Shown: positions 36,893 to 46,364, counted from the stretch's first letter. The stretch: 64,000 bases of DNA from CAZAKO01 sp964546145 (GCA_964546145.1 CAZJIU010000001.1:39460-103459); one strand, 5' to 3'. Numbers and translations are program-made. Notes: generated by a model not told the origin, from the letters alone.

Positions 36893-37093
36893 TTAATCTT
36901 TTAACTGAAATAATGTTTCAACGTTGCTCTCGAAAATCCGGGCAATCTTTATGGCTAATGGCAAACTCGGGATGTACTTATTTCTTTCAATGGAATTGAT
37001 GCTTTGTCTTGATACTCCTGCCTGCCGGGCTAATTCCTCCTGGGTCCAACCCTTTTCAATCCGCAACGCTTTGATGTGATTTTCTATTTTCAT
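36893..37093 (-). CDS. XRE-family transcriptional regulator, single HTH domain
   Basis: This 66-residue protein is almost only a helix-turn-helix domain: IKALRIEKGWTQEELARQAGVSRQSINSIER, split here as the pattern TQEELARQAGVSRQSI with the following NKYIPSL. The ATG at 37093 is chosen because AGAGG precedes it by 6 bases. A TTG five codons upstream is less likely. A promoter and a palindrome lie directly upstream, so it likely controls its own transcription together with the small membrane protein. Confidence 0.9.
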   Translation of the reverse strand: MKIENHIKALRIEKGWTQEELARQAGVSRQSINSIERNKYIPSLPLAIKIARIFESNVETLFQLKD

Positions 37094-37104
37094 TGTGCCT
37101 CTTA

Positions 37105-37150
37105 TCAAGTTTACTTGACATAATTTAAGTGATTAAAAATAGCTTGTCAA
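37105..37150 (-). promoter_or_regulatory. Promoter and likely operator of the XRE/membrane-protein pair
   Basis: On the minus strand a perfect TTGACA (37145-37150) is spaced 17 bases from TAAATT (37122-37127). Just downstream a near-palindrome, TCAAGTT/AACTTGA type (37105-37118), covers the expected transcript start. Its arm resembles the sequence around the minus 35 box (GTCAAGTA). This is a typical place for autorepression by a small HTH protein. The operator role is inferred. Confidence 0.6.
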
Positions 37151-37273
37151 GTATGCTTTACAAATATTATTAATGTTGGAGCGGTAGTGGATCCCTGAGA
37201 AAGTATTTTATCACGGGAATTTAGGTGAATCAGTACAGGAAAATTTGTTGATTGGTCGAGCGGAAGAGGGTAT

Positions 37274-38092
37274 TTATTCTTTGTTGCCGGAATAGAGTTT
37301 GGCGGCTTTATTAGCAGAGACGACGATGCCTTTGATCAGGGCTGAACTGAAGCCTTCATGTTCCATCTGGTTTAATCCGGCAATAGTGCAACCCTGGGGG
37401 GTTGTGACCCGGTCTATCTCCTGTTCGGGGTGGTTCCGACGAGTTAGCAGAAGCGAGGCAGCCCCTTTGGCGGTCTGGGCGGCAATTGCCAGCGCTTCGT
37501 TGGAATGAAAACCAATTTCGATGCCGCCCTGGGAGGCTGCCCGGATGGCTCTGAGAAAGAAGGCAATCCCGCAGGCGCCGAGTGCGGTAGCGGCATTCAT
37601 TTCTTCTTCGCTGATGATCAAGGTCTTGCCAACGGTATCAAAGATGGATTGGGCCAGTCGAATAACCGACTTGTCAATACTGTTGGTTGCCATAGTGGTC
37701 ATGGATTCCCGCACGGCAATGGCGGTGTTGGGCATGGCGCGGACGATAGGGATGTCCTTATCAATAATTTTTCGGATCTGTTCAATTTTGACGCCTGTAA
37801 CGACGGAAATGAGCAGGTGTTTACCCATTTCTAAAACGGGTGAAATTTCTTGTAATACTTTGTTTAATTGCTGGGGCTCAACGGATATGAGAATTACCTC
37901 GGCGCTACGTACAGCAGCGCAATTATCGCTGCTGATTGCGAAACCTTGAGCTCTCATTTCCTCCAGCAATTGGATTCGCCGACGGGTCAGGGTAATATTG
38001 CTGGCTTGAAACTGACTGGATTCGATCAATCCTCTGGCAATCAGAGTTCCGATATTTCCAGCGCCAATAATAGCAATTTTTGTAGGATTCAT
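37274..38092 (-). CDS. proC: Pyrroline-5-carboxylate reductase
   Basis: ProC reduces pyrroline-5-carboxylate to proline with NAD(P)H. The NAD(P)-binding start MNPTKIAIIGAGNIGTLIARGL is split here by the glycine motif GAGNIG. RAMPNTAIAV and the C-terminal VTTPQGCTIAGL are strong signatures. I chose the ATG at 38092 (272 residues), which has GGAG 6 bases upstream, over the longer frame start at 38149. It stands alone, with short gaps to both neighbours. Confidence 0.95.
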   Translation of the reverse strand: MNPTKIAIIGAGNIGTLIARGLIESSQFQASNITLTRRRIQLLEEMRAQGFAISSDNCAAVRSAEVILISVEPQQLNKVLQEISPVLEMGKHLLISVVTGVKIEQIRKIIDKDIPIVRAMPNTAIAVRESMTTMATNSIDKSVIRLAQSIFDTVGKTLIISEEEMNAATALGACGIAFFLRAIRAASQGGIEIGFHSNEALAIAAQTAKGAASLLLTRRNHPEQEIDRVTTPQGCTIAGLNQMEHEGFSSALIKGIVVSANKAAKLYSGNKE

Positions 38093-38208
38093 TTTGATCT
38101 CCATAACTTTTTGAAATGGTAAATGTATTGTTTTTAGCGGATTTATCAATAGGAAAGTGAGTTTTATTCGATTTATCTAAGCTAAATCAATACGCTTGGC
38201 AAAGTTTC

Positions 38209-39621
38209 CTATACTCTTTCCAATGCTGTAACTACCTCGATATGCGGGGTATGGGGAAATAGGTCCAAAGGCTGAACAGCAATGATCTGATAGATGTTTT
38301 CGGTTGTTAATTCCTTAAGGTCGCGCACTTGGCTGGCAGGATTGCAGGAAACATAGATGATTCTCAGCGGTCGGAACTCGAGCAATTTCTTGATCAGATG
38401 TGAATTCAAACCACCACGTGGTGGGTCAACGATCAGGATGTTAGGTGAAGGAAGATGGATCAATATATCCGAATCGGTTCGGATTTGTTTTACCAAGTCA
38501 AAGGTTATAAAAGTTGCATTTGAGATATTGTTCATTCTGGCATTTTCTTGAGCGTTGGCGACTGATGCTTCAACGACTTCTATGCCGATTACCGAGTGGC
38601 AGTATCTTGCCAGATATAGGGCAATACTCCCGGCGCCACAATATAAATCCCAGATCACTTGCTGAGGCTCAGGGTGAGCTAATTGTCGGATGACTTCATA
38701 AAGTCTGTTTGTCATTTGGGTGTTGGTTTGGAAAAAGGATTCGGGGGAAATTTTCAGCCTCAAATCGCCGATTTTTTCGATGATAAAAGCTTGCCCGGCG
38801 AGCAAATGGGTAATCTCGCCATGTGTTGTGCCACTGACATTGTAGGAAACGGTATTGACGATTGAGCTGATATCTGGTATTTGCTTGGTCAGAAGATCGG
38901 CAAGCGGTCGGAGGAGTTCGGGAGTATTGTCAGCTGTTACGATATTAATCATTATTTGGTCGGTCATTATACCTTTGCGGATAACTAAATGCCGCAGGTA
39001 ACCGGTATGGTTTTTGGAATTGTAGGGTGTCAGGCAATGGTCCTGGGCATAGTTGCGAACAAGAGGAATAATAGCAGCTGTTTCCGGTGGCGCAATCAGG
39101 CAGTCATCAATATCTATGGCTTTATAGTAATTGTCCGGAGTTCGCAGTCCTAGAGCGAAGTCAGCCGGTCGGTGGAGATCATCGTTTTTTGATAACCAGC
39201 GTCTATTGGAGAAGGCGAATTCCATTTTATTGCGATAACGGAAAATGGGTTCGGCACGGATTACGGGTAGCACCGTGATGGTGTTGAAACCGCCAAGATG
39301 TTCATAGAGCTGCTGCACCTGAGTATGAATTAACTGTATCTGGGTATCATACGCCAGATTCTGCAATGTACAGCCGCCGCAATATTCGAAATAAGGGCAA
39401 GGTGCTTCCTGGTAAAAAGGGCTTTGTTCCAGAATCTCCAGGATCTGAGCTTCGGCATAATTGGCTTTGACTTTTGCAATTCGGGCTTTGACCTTTTGTC
39501 CCGGAAGGCCTTTTTTGATAAAGATGATGTAGTTATTACGACGGGCAATTCCGGCACCACCGAAAGCAAGGTCTTCGATATTTAAGATGACTTCTTGATG
39601 CTTATGGAGTGGTTTTTCCAT
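38209..39621 (-). CDS. rlmD: 23S rRNA (uracil-5-)-methyltransferase RlmD/TrmA family
   Basis: This 470-residue protein begins with a TRAM RNA-binding domain (about residues 10-62). It carries iron-sulphur ligands in CPYFEYCGGC (Cys75, Cys81, Cys84) plus a later DDC. The SAM domain has WDLYCGAGSIALYLA, and the catalytic part DPPRGGL and VSCNP. These enzymes make 5-methyluridine in 23S rRNA or tRNA. RlmD, RlmCD and TrmA-like forms are hard to separate by eye, so the gene symbol is provisional. Confidence 0.9.
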   Translation of the reverse strand: MEKPLHKHQEVILNIEDLAFGGAGIARRNNYIIFIKKGLPGQKVKARIAKVKANYAEAQILEILEQSPFYQEAPCPYFEYCGGCTLQNLAYDTQIQLIHTQVQQLYEHLGGFNTITVLPVIRAEPIFRYRNKMEFAFSNRRWLSKNDDLHRPADFALGLRTPDNYYKAIDIDDCLIAPPETAAIIPLVRNYAQDHCLTPYNSKNHTGYLRHLVIRKGIMTDQIMINIVTADNTPELLRPLADLLTKQIPDISSIVNTVSYNVSGTTHGEITHLLAGQAFIIEKIGDLRLKISPESFFQTNTQMTNRLYEVIRQLAHPEPQQVIWDLYCGAGSIALYLARYCHSVIGIEVVEASVANAQENARMNNISNATFITFDLVKQIRTDSDILIHLPSPNILIVDPPRGGLNSHLIKKLLEFRPLRIIYVSCNPASQVRDLKELTTENIYQIIAVQPLDLFPHTPHIEVVTALERV

Positions 39622-39663
39622 ATGGGCGTCAGGTTGAGGTTTGAAGGATTAAGCAGGTTACTT

Positions 39664-41388
39664 TTATTGTCCTAAAGCCGGATCCACCTCGTCAATCTGG
39701 CTGGGATCCATGAACTCCTGGGCGTATTTTAAATAGATTTTTTCTTTGACAAAGATTTTAAACAATTCCGGATCGATGTGTTTGTCTTTGGCCATAAAAC
39801 TCATGATCTTCATCGCTTCGCTGAGCGTTTTACCTTTTTTATAAGGGCGATCCCTGGCGGTCAGGGCTTCGAAGATATCGGCTAATGCCATCATCCGTGC
39901 CTGAGGTGATAGTTGCTCCTCGGTTAAATGGTTGGGGTAACCGGATCCGTCCAATTTTTCATGGTGTCCGCCGGCATATTCCGGCACATAGCGTAATTTT
40001 TTTGGATAGGGCAATTTTTCGAGCATTTTAATTGTTACTGCGACATGATTATTGATAATCTCACGCTCCTGGTCGGTCAGAGTACCCTTGGGGATACAGA
40101 GATTATTGATCTCATTTTCGCTCAGCAGATTTTGGGGTTCGTTGTTAACGATCAGCTGTTGCGATCCGATAACTCTTACCCGCTCCTGTTTTTCCGGGGC
40201 CATGAATTCGCCACCGATGTTGGCGGTCTTGAGAAAGGCAAAATTATCCTCAATGGCTTTGATTCGGGTACGATAGTTTTGTTCGACGTTTACCAGGTTT
40301 TCTGACGATTTACCTTCGGCAATCCGTAATTTGTGTTCCAGTAGTTCGATCAGTACATCCCGTTTCAATATTTCGAAGCGCGCGTCGACTGTCTGAATCC
40401 GATCATAGATGGTTTCCAGTTTGGTAGATTTATCCACGATATATTCCGGAGTTGTAATTTTACCAATGTCGTGCATCCAGGCGGCTATCCGTAGTTCTTT
40501 CAGTTCGTCATTATTCAGTTGCAGTTTGCCGTAGAGATCGTTGGCGTTAATTTGGTTGATCTTGTTGGCGATCATCATGGTTAGATTGGCAACCCGTTCA
40601 ATATGACCACCAGTATAGGGAGATTTTTCATCAATAGCGGAGGCAATCACCTGGATAAAGGATTCCAATAACTGTTCCAAATCATGGATCAGGCGGGTAT
40701 TGGTGACTGCTACGGCCGCCTGAGAGGCAAGTGAGATAATTAGTGCTTGGTCAGCAGCAGTAAAGGGAATTGAATCCTTGGTAACCGAGTCGAGAGCGTT
40801 CAATAGCTGCAATACACCGATGATTTCATTCTCATGGTTGCGCATCGGAACGACGAGCATAGATTTAGAGCGGTAGCCCGTTTTACTATCGAAGGCTCGG
40901 GTGCCAGTAAAGTCAAAGCCCTTGACGTCATAGACATCGGGAATATTGACCACCTCACCGGTTAAGCCAACGTGAGCTGAGACCATCGCATGATTGGGTT
41001 TGCCATCCGGAAGGTAGAGTCGGACTGGATACCAGTCAATTGGATTACCAGAGGTACCGCCCATCCGGATATTTAGCGAATCAGTCTGGACGATCTCAAA
41101 GCGCAGAGAGAGACCATCGTCATTCGTCATATAAAGGGTTCCGCCATCGGCATTGGTAAAATGCCGCGCTTCTTCCAGAATCATCTGGAGCAGTTTGGGT
41201 AGATTGCGTTCGGCAGATAGCGCGGCACCGATTTTTAACAGATCACGTACCTGTTCACAAAGAAACGAGATATATTTTCGCAATGCCGGTGAGCTGTTAA
41301 AAATTTCGGTTTGCAGTGTCTCATTTTCAATTTGACAAAGGAGATTAGCTTTACTATCCGTAATTTTTGTTTTGTTGGGAGATTTCAT
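39664..41388 (-). CDS. GAF and HD-GYP domain protein, probable cyclic di-GMP phosphodiesterase
   Basis: This 574-residue cytoplasmic protein has a GAF sensor domain (about residues 55-230) followed by an HD-GYP domain. The metal residues are in MHDIGK (His306, Asp307), and HHEKLDGSGYP (about 475-485) gives the GYP signature. HD-GYP enzymes hydrolyse cyclic di-GMP to GMP. Between the two halves, from about residue 325 to 437, lies a charged, probably helical insertion of about 110 residues. The usual family has a short linker there. Its start overlaps the stop of the CPBP protease gene by 4 bases, so the two are made together. The signal sensed by the GAF domain is unknown. Confidence 0.9.
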   Translation of the reverse strand: MKSPNKTKITDSKANLLCQIENETLQTEIFNSSPALRKYISFLCEQVRDLLKIGAALSAERNLPKLLQMILEEARHFTNADGGTLYMTNDDGLSLRFEIVQTDSLNIRMGGTSGNPIDWYPVRLYLPDGKPNHAMVSAHVGLTGEVVNIPDVYDVKGFDFTGTRAFDSKTGYRSKSMLVVPMRNHENEIIGVLQLLNALDSVTKDSIPFTAADQALIISLASQAAVAVTNTRLIHDLEQLLESFIQVIASAIDEKSPYTGGHIERVANLTMMIANKINQINANDLYGKLQLNNDELKELRIAAWMHDIGKITTPEYIVDKSTKLETIYDRIQTVDARFEILKRDVLIELLEHKLRIAEGKSSENLVNVEQNYRTRIKAIEDNFAFLKTANIGGEFMAPEKQERVRVIGSQQLIVNNEPQNLLSENEINNLCIPKGTLTDQEREIINNHVAVTIKMLEKLPYPKKLRYVPEYAGGHHEKLDGSGYPNHLTEEQLSPQARMMALADIFEALTARDRPYKKGKTLSEAMKIMSFMAKDKHIDPELFKIFVKEKIYLKYAQEFMDPSQIDEVDPALGQ

Positions 41389-44300
41389 AGTCTTTCTCGA
41401 TTATTGCTGTACTCAGTAATGTTTATATTTCTCTTTTCGGTTAGTAGCCAGATGATGAAAAAAGTAACAATTATGAAAATAAGCAGAGCACCAATAGTAC
41501 CTCTGGGAGTACCGGATTTAATTAGGTTTATACCGGTTGAAACGGCGGCGTAGGTTAGGAAAGAGTACAGGTAAGCCGGCAGGTTATTGCGCAGGAAGTA
41601 GACAACGGCAATTCCTAACCAGATAATGATCACCGCTTGACTGGCGTATAGAGTGGCAAAGTCGGCGAAATTATATAATCTGCCTGGCAGGAAAATGGCG
41701 CATAGAATGGTGATTATTAGAATCCGCACAATTTTATGCGGAATTGTCTCTCTAATCCAGAAAATAATTATTCCCAGAATGGCCGTGTACATGATTCCTC
41801 TAGTGACAATGCTGAGAATAGTATAAGCGAAAGGCAGGGTATAGTTAATTGAATTGGGAAGCTGAAGAGTGGGAGTAATTGTGTAGGGAACGATAGTTAA
41901 TTTTAACCAGTTCGTGAAATGATTCATAGCCAGTAGTCCGATAGTGATCAGGAGAGCATTGAAGACTGCATCCCAGGAGTAATGGACACGGAACTCCCTG
42001 CGGAGTGAAGTGTAGCTGACTGGAAATAATATGGTTACAATAGTCAGCAAGATAAAAAGCAGACCGAAGATGGCAAGACATCGGAGAAAAGTCAAAATAG
42101 TCCAGAAGATGGTCCAAATGGACGGACTCCAGCTGGAATTATAATGCATTAAAGCATGGGGATAATTCGCAAGTTCTGTGACCAGCCAAAATGCGCCCAG
42201 GATAGCACTAATGATCAGGGTAGTCTTCCAAGGCACGGTATCTACTTTAACTCTCTTTGGTATAACCAGCAGAGAAATAATCGCAATTAGTGCAAGAGTC
42301 AATATTTGTAGTCCCAAACGGATAGAATCCAACAGTGTTTGCTGTGTTTTCTGATGCTCCCAGTCCTCAGGGACTTTATAGTAAATTGAGAAGGAAGAAA
42401 TTTCATCGCCGCTGACCATTACCTTTAAACGCAGTTTTCCGTTTTCGATGCTGGCGGGATGACTGACATTCGATTCCCAAATAAATGTATACTCTTTGCG
42501 GTTTTTCAGCTGTTTAGAGTAGTCTTCAATTAATTTGAAGTTGGATATTTGATAATCCCGATCACTTAGAAATTTTTCAGCCTTCTGGCGTGCGCTCTCT
42601 TTGCTGAGAGATAATGCGGCGGCATCCTCCGGTATCAGATGGTCAAAACCGACGATCTTTTTTTCGCGGGGATGGAGATAGACAAGGTATTCTTCCTTTT
42701 CCAGTGGTCGGTAGAAACGCACTTTCCAGACAGCTGCATTGTTCAGGTGTTGAGCGAGCAGCAGATTCAGGGTTGATATGGAGCTATTTTCCAGAATGTA
42801 CATTCCGGCGAGGTCCGGATAATTATTCTCTAGCGATGAGGTAATTTTATAGGTATGAGGATCGAGCCCCCTGGCTTTTAGGAAATCCTGGGCAACGCGG
42901 GTAATTTCATGGCGGGTAACCGGATAGTTATAAAATTCACCGATTTGCTGATAGGGCAGGAACAGAATTAAGATAAAAATTAGCAAGAGGACCGCCCCGG
43001 TTTTAATCCGACTAAAGGGAAACGGTGTATAGGGTATAATTTGGGGTAGAGATGGTTTCGGATGAGCAGTTGTCTCTTTGGGAATTTTTGGTGGAGTCGG
43101 AATTGGCGAGAGTAGGGCTTGCTCGTCACTGAAACTCCGGTTTTTAAGATACATCAGGACATTATATCCCAAGGGAATCAGCATGATGCCAACAGCCAAA
43201 GCGGAACTGATAATCAGGTAAGGTTCCCCAGTTTGAAAAAGAACTATTGAGGAATAGATTGCATCAATTGTATAATGCCAGATCAAAACTGCCACAATCC
43301 CGAATCGCAGAAATATGAATCCTACCAAAATCCCAAATATGGAGACCTCAAAACCCCGGATCCAGAAGGGTTGATTGGGGTAATTCGCATGAGCAAAGCC
43401 CCAGATTACGGCTGGCAGGAGAATTGCCAATACCCGGGATTTCAGGATTTTCTCAAAGAAAGGGATAGCAAAAAAGCGGAATGAGAATTCTTCGAGAACC
43501 GCAGGCAGAAAACCGCCGATCAGAATCATTACCCAGGGAATTCTGGTATTGAGAATATCCGAATAGGAAACATCGGCAGGTGCCCAGGCACCATAGCGTC
43601 TAGCCGTTAGATAAAAAACAGTCTGAAAAGCCATAAAAGCAATTGCTAAAGAGACGCCGGTAATAACACTAAAAAAGAAAGGTTTACTACGCAAGCCTCT
43701 TGCAGTGAATAGATTTCCTAAAGGAATTTTCCGTGGGTAGCGAGTACGATAAAGATATTCGCCGGCACCGGTTATTATAATAATTAATAAGGCCAATAGC
43801 AGCGACTTTAGGAAAGTTGTGATGAAGAAGAATCCATAGAAAGCACCGAAGCTCTGGTTGGTGTCGAAGTCAAATAGATAGTAGGGCAACTGATTCAGGT
43901 CGGATAGGAAGCTCAAGCAGAAGGTAATGATTCCAAAGTAGATAGCTGTTCGTAAGCGAAGCTGTTTCCTGGAAAGATAGATGATAAAACTAACAACCAT
44001 GGTGGCAATGAGCAGGACAAACAGGACCTGGGCGCTGGTGGCGGTAGTGGAATTCAGTGAGCGTAGGCGTTGATAACCGCGCAACCACTCTTCGGGAACA
44101 TGGAGATATTCTCGGTAGCTGCCGATCTGATTTCCCTGAACTACCACATCAAAACGATAGGTTGCGTTATAAATTTCAACGTTTTTCATTTTGTAGGTAA
44201 AGAGATAATCAACTCGATTGGGCTTTACTTCGGTTTTATCTTCGATAAATTCCCAATCGCTCAGATTGATATTCAGATTGTCCTGCAGGAACTTTTGGCT

Positions 44301-44756
44301 GAGATGGCGGGCATCCTCGATTGAAAGCAGTGGGGCGGCAGCCTCTTCCGGAAGATGATGATCGAAGTACACTATCTCGCCTTTGGGAGTAACTCCAACG
44401 ATAAGCTCCTCCCGGGAGAGTGGTTTGAACCAGCGATTGGTCCAGCGCCAAATACGAAAATCGTTAGTCAACAGGTCGTGGGATTCCTCGATCCCAATCT
44501 CTTTTTCGATAAAGGTTTTTGCGGTATTGTCGTATTCGAAAGCCACGGCATGCTTGAAGGACTCGGACGCAATTGACAGAGATTGCAGAAGCCCAAGGGC
44601 AATATCTTTTGACTCTTGACGGTTGATCTGGAAGTCAATTGAATGTTCGGGGAAAGCCCGGGGATAGTTGGTAATTTCTACATAGCCGGAAATAAGCAGA
44701 ATTGCCAGACAGATCAGAATAAGGGTAATGTCTTTACGGCAAAGTCGGTTTTCCAT
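41385..44756 (-). CDS. Double-length CPBP (CAAX-like) intramembrane protease with internal duplication
   Basis: This 1123-residue membrane protein consists of two similar halves. Each has a membrane helix (about 10-30 and 583-603), an extracytoplasmic domain of about 200 residues, and a block of helices (about 240-540 and 810-1105). The first helix block has all CPBP glutamic-protease motifs: EEFSFR at 422-427, FAH at 454-456 and HYTID at 494-498. In the second block the EExxxR position is replaced by a TRG segment and the histidines are absent, so that copy looks inactive. The duplicated outer domains are alike, for example LPEEAAAPLLSIEDAR (about 135-150) and IPEDAAALSLSKESAR (about 708-723). 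They may be PepSY-like. CPBP proteases process membrane proteins or prenylated peptides. Its target is unknown. Confidence 0.82.
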   Translation of the reverse strand: MENRLCRKDITLILICLAILLISGYVEITNYPRAFPEHSIDFQINRQESKDIALGLLQSLSIASESFKHAVAFEYDNTAKTFIEKEIGIEESHDLLTNDFRIWRWTNRWFKPLSREELIVGVTPKGEIVYFDHHLPEEAAAPLLSIEDARHLSQKFLQDNLNINLSDWEFIEDKTEVKPNRVDYLFTYKMKNVEIYNATYRFDVVVQGNQIGSYREYLHVPEEWLRGYQRLRSLNSTTATSAQVLFVLLIATMVVSFIIYLSRKQLRLRTAIYFGIITFCLSFLSDLNQLPYYLFDFDTNQSFGAFYGFFFITTFLKSLLLALLIIIITGAGEYLYRTRYPRKIPLGNLFTARGLRSKPFFFSVITGVSLAIAFMAFQTVFYLTARRYGAWAPADVSYSDILNTRIPWVMILIGGFLPAVLEEFSFRFFAIPFFEKILKSRVLAILLPAVIWGFAHANYPNQPFWIRGFEVSIFGILVGFIFLRFGIVAVLIWHYTIDAIYSSIVLFQTGEPYLIISSALAVGIMLIPLGYNVLMYLKNRSFSDEQALLSPIPTPPKIPKETTAHPKPSLPQIIPYTPFPFSRIKTGAVLLLIFILILFLPYQQIGEFYNYPVTRHEITRVAQDFLKARGLDPHTYKITSSLENNYPDLAGMYILENSSISTLNLLLAQHLNNAAVWKVRFYRPLEKEEYLVYLHPREKKIVGFDHLIPEDAAALSLSKESARQKAEKFLSDRDYQISNFKLIEDYSKQLKNRKEYTFIWESNVSHPASIENGKLRLKVMVSGDEISSFSIYYKVPEDWEHQKTQQTLLDSIRLGLQILTLALIAIISLLVIPKRVKVDTVPWKTTLIISAILGAFWLVTELANYPHALMHYNSSWSPSIWTIFWTILTFLRCLAIFGLLFILLTIVTILFPVSYTSLRREFRVHYSWDAVFNALLITIGLLAMNHFTNWLKLTIVPYTITPTLQLPNSINYTLPFAYTILSIVTRGIMYTAILGIIIFWIRETIPHKIVRILIITILCAIFLPGRLYNFADFATLYASQAVIIIWLGIAVVYFLRNNLPAYLYSFLTYAAVSTGINLIKSGTPRGTIGALLIFIIVTFFIIWLLTEKRNINITEYSNNRERL

Positions 44757-44802
44757 TGTTATTAATATAAGAAATTTTCTGAAAATTCCCTGTCAATAAA
44801 AG

Positions 44803-44826
44803 AAAAACCCCGCTTAATTGCGGAGT
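44803..44826 (-). terminator. Rho-independent terminator after the 75-residue repeat protein
   Basis: On the minus strand a 7-bp stem, ACTCCGC with GCGGGGT (one T-G pair), and a six-base loop are followed by TTTTCTTTT. It lies about 40 bases past the stop of the 75-residue gene and before the CPBP gene. It probably gives the small gene its own transcript. Confidence 0.85.
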
Positions 44827-44864
44827 CTTTCAGTATTTGATAATTCAGTTTTCTAAAGAAAGAC

Positions 44865-45092
44865 TTATTTTCTTCCTCTAGCCATCTTAGCACGAGCGAC
44901 ATCGCCATCTTTGTCAATGAAGTAGAGATATCCCGCATCTCTTTTTACGTTAGTTTGGCTAATGACGGTTGCGCCGCCCCCCTTCTCCCCTCCTCGGGCC
45001 ATTTTTGAACGTGCTACATTTCCTTTTTTGTCAAGATAATACAGGTATCCTTTTTCCTTCTTCACGCCACATTTTAAAACCTTCTCTGCCAT
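44865..45092 (-). CDS. Small basic protein of two tandem 25-residue repeats
   Basis: This 75-residue protein of unknown function is built from two copies of a 25-residue unit. Copy one is residues 10-34 and copy two residues 49-73, with 17 of 25 positions identical by eye. Both contain GYLY, an aspartate-lysine turn, and end in KMARG. The linker is glycine-rich. There is no signal peptide or membrane helix. Aromatic and basic residues suggest nucleic-acid or protein binding, but this is only a guess. It has a strong promoter, an AAGGAGG ribosome site 8 bases before the ATG, and its own terminator, so it is probably highly expressed. Confidence 0.8.
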   Translation of the reverse strand: MAEKVLKCGVKKEKGYLYYLDKKGNVARSKMARGGEKGGGATVISQTNVKRDAGYLYFIDKDGDVARAKMARGRK

Positions 45093-45136
45093 AATAAAAT
45101 CCTCCTTAGTTGGTTGTTACTTCCACTGTTGGTCTT

Positions 45137-45165
45137 ATGTTACACGACAATCTTTAAAATGTCAA
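45137..45165 (-). promoter_or_regulatory. Sigma-70-type promoter of the 75-residue repeat gene
   Basis: On the minus strand a perfect TTGACA (45160-45165) is spaced 17 bases from TAACAT (45137-45142). The predicted transcript starts about 40 bases before the ATG at 45092. Box quality and spacing make this one of the better promoters in the window. Confidence 0.65.
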
Positions 45166-45302
45166 GGAATTTCCCTCGATAAAGTTAAAAATTCTATTCA
45201 GTTTGCAGGTTGGGAGGCTGAAATTTTTTCATTGTAGGCGCTTTTTAACCCAGACAATCTTAGCTAAAGGTTTTATTCGACGGTAGTAATGTCAATTTCG
45301 GC

Positions 45303-46280
45303 TCAAGTTGATAATATCCTGTAGATTTTCAGCAATTCCGGATCCAGCTGTTTTTTATTCTCCCAGGTTGCAGCTAAGGGGGTATAGACTACCGTGTTAT
45401 TGCACCAGCCAACCATTATGTCGGTTTTTCCTTCCTGTAGAGCTAGAACGGCGTAATAGCCCAAACGGCTGGCTAAGAGGCGGTCGGTGGCTGTTGGGCT
45501 GCCGCCGCGCTGGGTATGCCCAAGAACGCAGACATGGCATTCAACGTTAAATAATTCCTTAATTTTCTGGGCGATTTCGGTGGCAGAACCTAACTTGTGT
45601 TTCTCGCCAATCACGATCAAACTACTGGTTTTGCCACTTTTGGACCAATCTTTGATAAGCTCACCAATGTCATCCATAGTGGTTTCTTTTTCGGGTACTA
45701 ATATTTCCTCGGCGCCGCCGCAGATTCCAACTGCCAGGGCGATGAAGCCGGCGTGTCGGCCCATTACTTCTACCAGAAATATCCGGTCATGTGAAGCCGC
45801 TGTATCCCGGATTTTATCTATCGAATCTAAAGCGGTATGAACGGCTGTATCATAACCAATGGTAATATCGGTCCCGAAGATGTCGTTATCTATTGTGCCA
45901 GGGATTCCGATAACATTAACACCGTGTTCCAAATGAAGGGCGTGGGCTCCGCGGAAACTACCATCGCCGCCAATAACAATCAGATCGTTTATCTCCCATT
46001 CTTTTAGTACTTCATGAGCCTGTTTCCGACCGGCTTTATGCATGAAAGCTTCACACCGGGAGGTTTTTAAGAAAGTCCCGCCTTTTTGAATGATATTACT
46101 AACTGAGCGGCGATTAAGGGACGTGACTTCCCCCACGATTAATCCCTCGAAGCCACTGTGAATTCCAAAAACAGAGATACCCTCATCAATTGCAGTTCGA
46201 ACAACCGCCCGGACGGCGGCATTCATTCCGGGAGCATCCCCACCACTGGTTAATACAGCCAATCTTTGAATCATTTTCAT
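45303..46280 (-). CDS. pfkA: 6-phosphofructokinase
   Basis: PfkA phosphorylates fructose 6-phosphate in glycolysis. The 325-residue length is standard for the bacterial ATP form. It has LTSGGDAPGMNAAVR at the N-terminus, GGDGSFRGA for the nucleotide site, and the catalytic segment IPGTIDNDIFGTD. VEVMGRHAGFIA and LGHTQRGGSPTA follow. The GGDGS glycine pattern fits ATP rather than pyrophosphate as donor. The start at 46280 has an AGGAGAG ribosome site. Confidence 0.96.
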   Translation of the reverse strand: MKMIQRLAVLTSGGDAPGMNAAVRAVVRTAIDEGISVFGIHSGFEGLIVGEVTSLNRRSVSNIIQKGGTFLKTSRCEAFMHKAGRKQAHEVLKEWEINDLIVIGGDGSFRGAHALHLEHGVNVIGIPGTIDNDIFGTDITIGYDTAVHTALDSIDKIRDTAASHDRIFLVEVMGRHAGFIALAVGICGGAEEILVPEKETTMDDIGELIKDWSKSGKTSSLIVIGEKHKLGSATEIAQKIKELFNVECHVCVLGHTQRGGSPTATDRLLASRLGYYAVLALQEGKTDIMVGWCNNTVVYTPLAATWENKKQLDPELLKIYRILST

Positions 46281-46364
46281 TACTCTCCTAATTTGAATAT
46301 GAAGTGCATTAATTTAGTAATTAGCCTATAAAAATAATAGTAGGCATAAAATGTAATTGGGATT

